DNA of 64,000 nucleotides, taken from Heterobasidion occidentale. Taxonomy: Eukaryota > Basidiomycota > Agaricomycetes > Russulales > Bondarzewiaceae. Shown here in pieces: positions 58,052 through 64,000 of the stretch (position 1 is the first letter of the stretch; each line of letters begins with the position of its first letter). The position numbers and the translations under genes are program-made. The stretch spans positions 1,364,001 through 1,428,000 of the forward strand of contig JBCAQO010000011.1 of assembly GCA_039111635.1 (NCBI GenBank). Reading direction: 5' to 3'. The notes beneath the pieces were generated by a model, which saw only the letters and a list, made by a program, of their open reading frames with translations, was not told the DNA's origin and searched no databases.

Positions 58052-59380
58052 TCAACTTCTACATATAACATCGGTACCCAAAGACGAAGAAATCTCTTTA
58101 AACAGCTCAGCAAGCTCGGCAGTGTGGCGTTGAATCCTAAGAATTGTGTTAATGAAATGGATGCGATGCGTCAAGTTACCGCCACCAGTGGGCCAAGGGG
58201 TGTATGCTTCGTAACAGCAGAATCCCCATTCAACACGCCCGGAAGACGTCACCTCATAGCGCGGGAAGAACGCATAGATGATGCATTCGACCTGGGAATA
58301 ATTCATTCCGTAGAAGAAAAAATTCTCCGGTACTTGCGGCCTGAGATACAAATATTCTTCTTGAGCAATGATCGGCTGCAAAGATGGTGTGTAAGAAACA
58401 ACAACTTCTGCAGCAAATGGAAATACTGATTACATTCCACTCCGGCTTCCACTGTTGGTCGCCAATACGGTATTGCTTCGTCAAGTACATGACAAGAAGC
58501 TGCAACGAAGGCTGAAAGACTTGGGCAAGCTTCACGAGCTCTTGCGATCGGTCCGGCATCTTCTCTGGTGGCCCTGGTCTACTCCATGACAATTCGTCTT
58601 CTGTGAAGGTATGTAGAGCGTCTAGATGATGGGCGGCAAATAGAACCGGTATAAATCCACTAGGCAAACCATTCGGGAGATTGTCGCTGGACGGTCGACA
58701 TACAAAATCCAAGCACGTCGAGGATCCATATTCGGCAGAGTATGGCGGAAATGTAATGGGAGTCGACCTCGATGATGATTCAGTCAAATTTCATTCTGGC
58801 CACAACATATATAGATGACCGACCTGAGGACTTCACATCCTCGAATTTGATAGCAGATGGCGGGAAGAAGCGCGTCATAGAAGGTCGTTACACCAAGGGT
58901 GCTGTATTGTACCACTCCCATATGCGCTTTCGACAAAATTTTGAGGATCGTCCACTCGACGCTGTATTGGACGTCCTGTGGGTCTCGCAATTCATGCAAA
59001 GTGACGTTTGGGAATGGATAGGGTACGGTCGAGAAGTATGACCTTGGCTTGTAGAATTCTACAGGAGCTGTGCCGGGCCATATGGTGTGCAAATGATCGA
59101 TGTAATGGCACACCGAATTCTGCAAGATGGCGATAACAGAGTCAATGTCGGTGTTGGAGTCGGCGTTCTGAGTAATTGAACGTCAGATTATCTTTCTGGC
59201 ATTTCTGCGCAGTGACGGAAGGTGCACATAGTACATACACACCTTCCAATCCTCTGGAATCAGAAGTGGTTGTCTATTGTATGCCCTGTGCGATTGTAGC
59301 AACTTGACGATGCTTCTGATATTCAAACCCGCACGTCCGTCATAACCGACAGATTGTTTTGCCTCGAACAACCAGCGATG
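58052..59380 (-). CDS. Unrecognised minus-strand locus
   Basis: Three open stretches read like protein but are not joined by a splice model I trust: 58784..59125 (ILQNSVCHYIDHLHTIWPGT, YSTLGVTTFYDALLP), 58430..58787 (PSGFIPVLFAAHHLDALHTF, SQELVKLAQVFQPSLQLLVM) and 58052..58420 (PIIAQEEYLYLRPQVPENFF, SQVECIIYAFFPRYE). The last could follow the second after a change of frame near 58420. The codon pattern is better than random, and no domain is recognised. It could be an intact orphan gene with short exons or a decaying one. Faces the plus-strand orphan at 59970. Confidence 0.35.
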
Positions 59381-59969
59381 TGGGCCATCTGCGAGAGGCC
59401 TACGTCAATATTTGATTTGTCAGGCGAGTCTTGTAAATGTCTCGATGATTGTCACGTACTTCAGCGACGGTGGCGTCTGATCATAGAAACGAATGCTGCT
59501 CGGCTGAATTGGACTCATTCCATAAGTGTCCGTCCATTCATTGATGGTGCGAGAGATGGTGCGTTGCAGGGTATTCGAGGTGATTGGAACAGGCATGATG
59601 ATTTCCCTCTCCAAGGAGAAGGGTTTAGCCGCTCAAGCTCAAGCTCAAGGGATGGTCTTAACCTGTCTTAACTAGTTCTTAACTTCGGTCAGTCATTTCC
59701 AACTCAAATTCGAACCTTCCGGGTCGATCCACTTCCAACCCGACCCCGATGTATCCTCATCACATGACTGCGTTCGGAGGTAAAATTGGCAGCGGGAGGT
59801 CCATGGCCAGTTTTTCCTTTCTCTTTCTAGGAGACATCTATCTGTCATGGAGTCCATCCCTAAAAGAACGGCATGCGATATCAGCCCAGCTTGACAGAGT
59901 TGTGCATTGATAGCGGGGTCGAGGCTAGCCAACCGTACTCGTGTGATTTCCCTTCGTTGAGATGGACAT

Positions 59970-61764
59970 GATCTTATATTGTCTGACAGGAATTGGCACT
60001 ACATCGAAGACGTTGATAGGTTGGACTTTGAGATCAAGGCGGCTTGCTCCACACAACTCAAATTCATTCAAGAATTCAGAGCTCATTGGGCCTCTACTGA
60101 GCCTCATTCGCTGGGCATACCGCAGGAGTGGCAAGTGAGTGGCAACGTTGTGGTCCATGGAGAAGGCGACAGAAAATGATGACCTCATGTCAATAGCCAG
60201 CAAAAGGACCAACGGAGTGGAATCTACAAGAATGGATGCAGTCGGCCGCCTTGATGACTTGGCTACGCGACGTCAAGGATTATCGAGCCTGGCTCGTACC
60301 AAGTGAAGTAGAATCTAGGCATAATAATCTCTCATCATTCGCTCCCGATTTCCTCCTCCGCTCACCTCGTTGTGCCATCCCACGATCTGAAAATGATTCG
60401 CCCTTATCGCTTAATCCGTTTTACACCTTGCCATTCTTCATGGAAGTACTTACATATCCAGGAGATGAAGGCAACGCTGCCCTTGCGATCCCAGGCATCT
60501 TCCTGATTACTCCAGGCTGCAACCTGGTCTCGTGCGTTGTTGAATTTGGGACATAGCTCCGTTTGACTGACTGTCCATAGTAAGCTTGAATCAGATTTCC
60601 CTCCACCGCTCCAAGGACCCGAACCGCACCTACCCGAAGCCTTTCGTCTCGTTTCCCAATGTTGACGAAATGAAGGCAAATCTTCTCCAGCCTGCGCTTC
60701 TCGTTGGAATGAAAGGCCCCTCACCTTGGCCCTCACGAACAATGCCTTCGACAACGTTGATGTCTCTAGACCAGAAAATACGCGACCTAACGCAGATCTT
60801 GCAACCAAATTTGGCTGCACATCTTTTAAATTGGCGCCTGCGCTGCCAACAGGTTGTTCAAGCTCAATTTTCTCTCCCGCTCGTCTCTTCCTCCTGTCTG
60901 CCATCGTGGTTTATGCTATTTGGAGTTTTATACGACGCGGATGGTCTGGTGATTGTCGCTCACATTCCATATCGCCCCGCTCCCTCGTCTACATCGATAG
61001 CGCACGATCAGATTGCACCATATGCATACCTCTCGTGCATAATCGATCGCATACCAATGACTGGTGCCGCTCGACCTACCTCACCAGCTGCGAATGGAGA
61101 ATCCCCGATTATCAGTAATTTTAGGGTAGCACTGGCACTCCTGGCACTTCAAAGGCACGCATTCATGATGTCTGCGCTGTGGGAAAGTGTTTCGTGGCCC
61201 ACTTCCATCACCAATTTATTTCAGGCTACCCACGCTCACGAGAGATCAAATACAGATGAGTCAGACGAAAGCGACGGCGCTGGCCAAGAGCTTGGAGACG
61301 GGGACACGGGGAGCGACGGTCGTACTAACCAGCACGATCATGACGACAATGCCAACAGTGACAACGAAGCCCAGGAGAAGACAAACAGATGCGACGAGGA
61401 GTACGACGGCAATGATACCCACGAGAACGATGAACATAACAAGGAGGGCGAAGTGCACTCACATGGAGGGCATGGCACAAACGAGGACGTAAGTGAGAAA
61501 GATGCATCACGCTCACATAGCGCAGGTGGGGCCATAAGTGACAACCCAGCCGGAAATACAGAACACGGCAGTGGCGATGAAACTAGTGACGACGGTTTCT
61601 ACGACCCGGTGCACGGCGTAATAGTGCATAAAGGGGAACAGGTGGGCCTACTTGCAAGGGTGTCACAGCGAGAGAGAGTGCAAATCACAATTCCGGAATG
61701 GTTGAACAAGGTCTATCTTTCATCATCTGAATGCTTCTTCTTCATATGGCATGACGCTGATTGA
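59970..61764 (+). CDS. Unrecognised protein with acidic C-terminal region
   Basis: Start not fixed. Parts: an exon ending at 60141 (DRLDFEIKAACSTQLKFIQE ... GIPQEW), splice gtgagt to about 60197, an exon from 60198 (EWNLQEWMQSAALMTWLRDV, SFAPDFLLRSPRCAIPRSEN) to about 60500, and a long exon in the frame of 60586..61764. The last has DQKIRDLTQILQPNLAAHLL, SWFMLFGVLYDADGLVIVAH (hydrophobic), YAYLSCIIDRIP and FRVALALLALQRHAFMMSAL. Then comes an Asp/Glu/His/Asn-rich disordered run of about 110 residues and a final VHKGEQVGLLARV ... IPEWLNKVYL piece. No known domain seen. The junction at 60500-60590 is unsolved. A similar architecture (ordered core then acidic run) is common in Agaricomycete orphan families. 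Confidence 0.45.
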
Positions 61765-62211
61765 TGATCAAACGGCAGGTTTCATCACAGTCATAAGCAT
61801 GCATGCTTGATTTACAATGTCAGAAGTGTGTTGGATGTCCATCATGTATTTACCTGCAAAAATATCAACAATCTCAACGAGACGGGTTTGCTGCGCGCGC
61901 TGTCTCGCAGCCCATCTGACCAGCAAAATTTCAATCCAACCCTCCCTACTTCCTTTCAGGTCATGTCGGGGTCAACCTATTCCAGGTTGATCTCCGGCTC
62001 CCATGGTCTCTTGTCCTTTCAGAGTCAAATCTAATACGTCGCCATTCGTATGCATTACATGTGCCCTACTGGTAATCGACAACCAAATTCTCTACCTGCG
62101 ACATGCATAGTAAGATGTATCCCTCGACCGGTCACGATTATCGCCGCTCACATCCTTACAGCTGGGAACGAAACCCACGCACATAGATGCAAACGAGCCA
62201 CTAAGTAGTAG
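61765..62211. other. Intergenic between convergent genes
   Basis: Spacer between the plus-strand orphan and F-box copy 4. No gene seen. Confidence 0.5.
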
Positions 62212-63558
62212 CTAGCAGCCAAGCCCACGATGCTCCGCAACCGTCCTGGCCGCGCGGCGCCTCGCGCTCACCACGCTGTAGAACCTTGCCAGCGCGGGCC
62301 CGTCGCCCTCCGCGCCGCAGACCTTGTCGCGCACGAGCTCGTACGTGAACCCCGCCTGCGGGCGCAGGCGCACGTAGTTCAGGTCGACCGCGCGACCCGA
62401 CGCGGGCGCAACCGCGCGCGCGCTCTGCACGGTGAGCTCCAACAGCGACTGCAGCGCGGCCGCGAGGCGGTCCCAGACCTGCGCCCACACGCGGCGCGGC
62501 GGCAGCGCCGGGTCTGCAAGCGCGATGTGGCACTCGTCGAGGTGGAGCGCGCGGAGCGGGGCGCTGTGCTGCGCGATCCAGTCCTCGAGGTGGTTGGATT
62601 CGGCGAAGAGGATGCCCTGGAGCGAGAGGTGCGCGAGCGCGGGGAGGTCGAGCTGGGCAAAGTCGAGCGCGGGGACGACGCCGACGTCGTGGTCGCTGTG
62701 GAGGCTGAGGCGCGTGAGGGCGCGCGAGAGGGAGAGCGCGCTGAAGACGCGGTGCTGGATTGTGTGCTCCCAGAAGGCAAAGGCGCTGTCCCTGGAGGCG
62801 CGGGTCGAAGTGGCTTGCAGGGAAGACGCCTCGATGGTGAGCGCGGTGAGCGAGCCGAAGAGGACCCGGAAGGAGGGCAGGGCGTAGAGCGGGCTGTCGC
62901 GAGCGGCGAGGCCGAGGAGGTTGAGCGACGTCAGGGATAGGGGCAATTGCGGCTGGGCCAGGAGCGCGGAGAGGATGGCCGACTGCAGAGGGACCGAGTC
63001 CGCCGAGCCGCGCAGGGATATCGGCGTCAGCTTGCGGCCAAGGAAGTCGAGCGTGAGGGAGCGCAGTGCCGGCAGGGTGTGCAGCAGCGCAAACGACGCG
63101 CGCAGGGTCCCAGCTGAGACCGCGACATCTGGCTCCTCTTCGTCTGCTGGATGCACGGGGGATTCAGGCGGTCAGGCTCGGGCTCTACATGCGCACGCGT
63201 TTGCAGAGGGGATCAGTGATCACTCACGGTCTTGTTCGAATTGGTGTCTCTGATAGGGCAACGTTGGCAATCTGCCTTGGACGGCGGACGCGGTGCGCGG
63301 GTATCTTGTTTGTGGCTCGACGAAGTGGCATTCCTGGAAGCTGATCTGCCCGACGAACGGCGCCGCCCTCCCGCTTCGCACCAACGCGCCGAACCGGGCC
63401 GCGCTGCAGACGCTGTTCCGGACCTCGACGCGTCGGAATAGCCGGGACGAGCCGAGCGCGCAGAACGTCCGGTTCACCAGCCGCACGGTCTTCAGGTCCT
63501 CCAGATCGCACACTTCGTCGACGACAGCTTCGAGTAGTTCGTAGGGTAAGGAATCCAT
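62212..63558 (-). CDS. F-box protein, copy 4
   Basis: Predicted SCF adaptor. Exon 1 63228..63558, intron 63147..63227 (81 nt, phase 1), exon 2 62212..63146, giving 421 aa. The F-box starts MDSLPYELLEAVVDEVCDLE and VRLVNRTFCALGSSRLFR. Exon 2 carries SFALLHTLPALRSLTLDFLG, FWEHTIQHRVFSALS, LSLHSDHDVGVVPALDFAQL, LEDWIAQHSAPLRALHLDEC and RRVWAQVWDRLAAALQS, the same order as the other copies. An ATG nine bases upstream (63567) is also in frame; the shorter start matches its paralogues. Closest in arrangement to copy 3. No lesions. Confidence 0.85.
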
Positions 63559-64000
63559 GTGTGGCATCCTGAAGGCGCCGCCGCCAGGTTTTTGAATGGC
63601 ACGTCGGAGTGACTTGCTGTGACGTCTCTGTGACATACCGCGACTGCAGTGTGACCGCACGCGGCACGACTGCGTTCTGGTGAGTGTTTTGCTGGTCTCG
63701 AGCGCTCACGAACAAGAAAAAATACAGGATGAACAGAATGAGGGATTTGTGCAGAGGGCTTGCAATGTCTGCCCTCATTGCATCGCGGCGATCGATCGAG
63801 AGCGATCGGAGAGCAGTACCGGTGTGGACCCAGCGCGCGTGCGTGCGAGGCAGCGACTCCTCGGGATCGGCGGATCGGGGACGAGGTATGCGGCGCACGC
63901 TGGGCGCGTCGACGCTCGGGGCCGTACGAACGTACGCATCATCCCCTACGCGATTCTGCATTGTCGAGTTTGAACGCGGGAGAGACAAGGCCGCTTGGCT
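63559..64000. other. Upstream region of F-box copy 4
   Basis: No gene seen. Open frames here are shadows of GC-rich sequence. Confidence 0.45.

Noticed and set aside
1..64000. Intact transposon, rRNA, CRISPR array or biosynthetic cluster
   Set aside because: No transposase, reverse transcriptase or integrase frames, no long terminal repeats, no rRNA-like sequence, no regular spacer array and no core biosynthetic enzyme seen.

Overview
The window is nuclear DNA of a filamentous fungus, almost certainly a wood-decay-type Agaricomycete (Basidiomycota). The genes are dense and lie on both strands. They are split by many introns of about 45-90 nt with GT(or GC)-AG ends. They include lineage-typical families: a DUF6532-like protein, an F-box family, a NACHT NTPase with a DUF7708-like N-terminus, and a TOPORS-like RING protein. 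There are no operons, and neighbours look functionally unrelated. One 104-bp run of N marks an assembly gap (9964-10063). All exon maps below were made by eye from splice-site consensus, reading phase and family resemblance.

Layout: 0-2 kb, an F-box gene cut by the window edge plus a decayed copy of it. 2.7-4.2 kb, a low-complexity orphan with an internal repeat. 4.7-5.5 kb, a GNAT acetyltransferase. 5.9-6.4 kb, a tiny hydrophobic/RG-rich protein gene with a clear TATA box. 7.9-9.7 kb, a DUF6532-like gene next to the gap. 11.8-18.3 kb, a MON2 homologue. 18.7-21.3 kb, a cyclin-like gene. 22.3-23.5 kb, an F-box gene. 24.6-27.4 kb, a TOPORS-like RING protein. 28.1-29.8 kb, a homeodomain regulator. 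29.8-34.2 kb, no convincing gene. 34.2-36.9 kb, a bromodomain protein. 37.2-38.1 kb, a nucleotidyltransferase-like protein. 38.8-39.2 kb, a degenerate tandem repeat. 39.9-44.1 kb, mismatch-repair PMS1. 44.5-46.8 kb, two broken genes (concanavalin A-like secreted protein, cyclase-family enzyme). 47.4-48.0 kb, an ankyrin protein. 48.3-51.8 kb, nucleoporin NUP84/NUP107. 52.8-56.0 kb, a NACHT (STAND) NTPase. 56.5-57.8 kb, an F-box gene. 58-61.8 kb, two unrecognised loci. 62.2-63.6 kb, an F-box gene.

Housekeeping functions present are mismatch repair, nuclear pore scaffold, endosome-Golgi trafficking (MON2), chromatin reading and cell-cycle control. The accessory layer consists of the dispersed F-box family (four genes plus one relic), the NACHT protein and the orphan loci. 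Several genes carry apparent single-base frameshifts or stops (MON2, cyclin, F-box 2, NACHT, cyclase-like, ConA-like). Others of similar complexity (PMS1 with 12 exons, NUP84 with 12 exons, bromodomain, TOPORS-like, homeodomain) read perfectly. Most lesions act like a lost base, so local consensus error and true pseudogenisation must be told apart. I found no rRNA, tRNA, CRISPR array or intact transposon, and no feature that clearly amounts to a new system. The best leads are the F-box family and the orphan loci at 58-62 kb.
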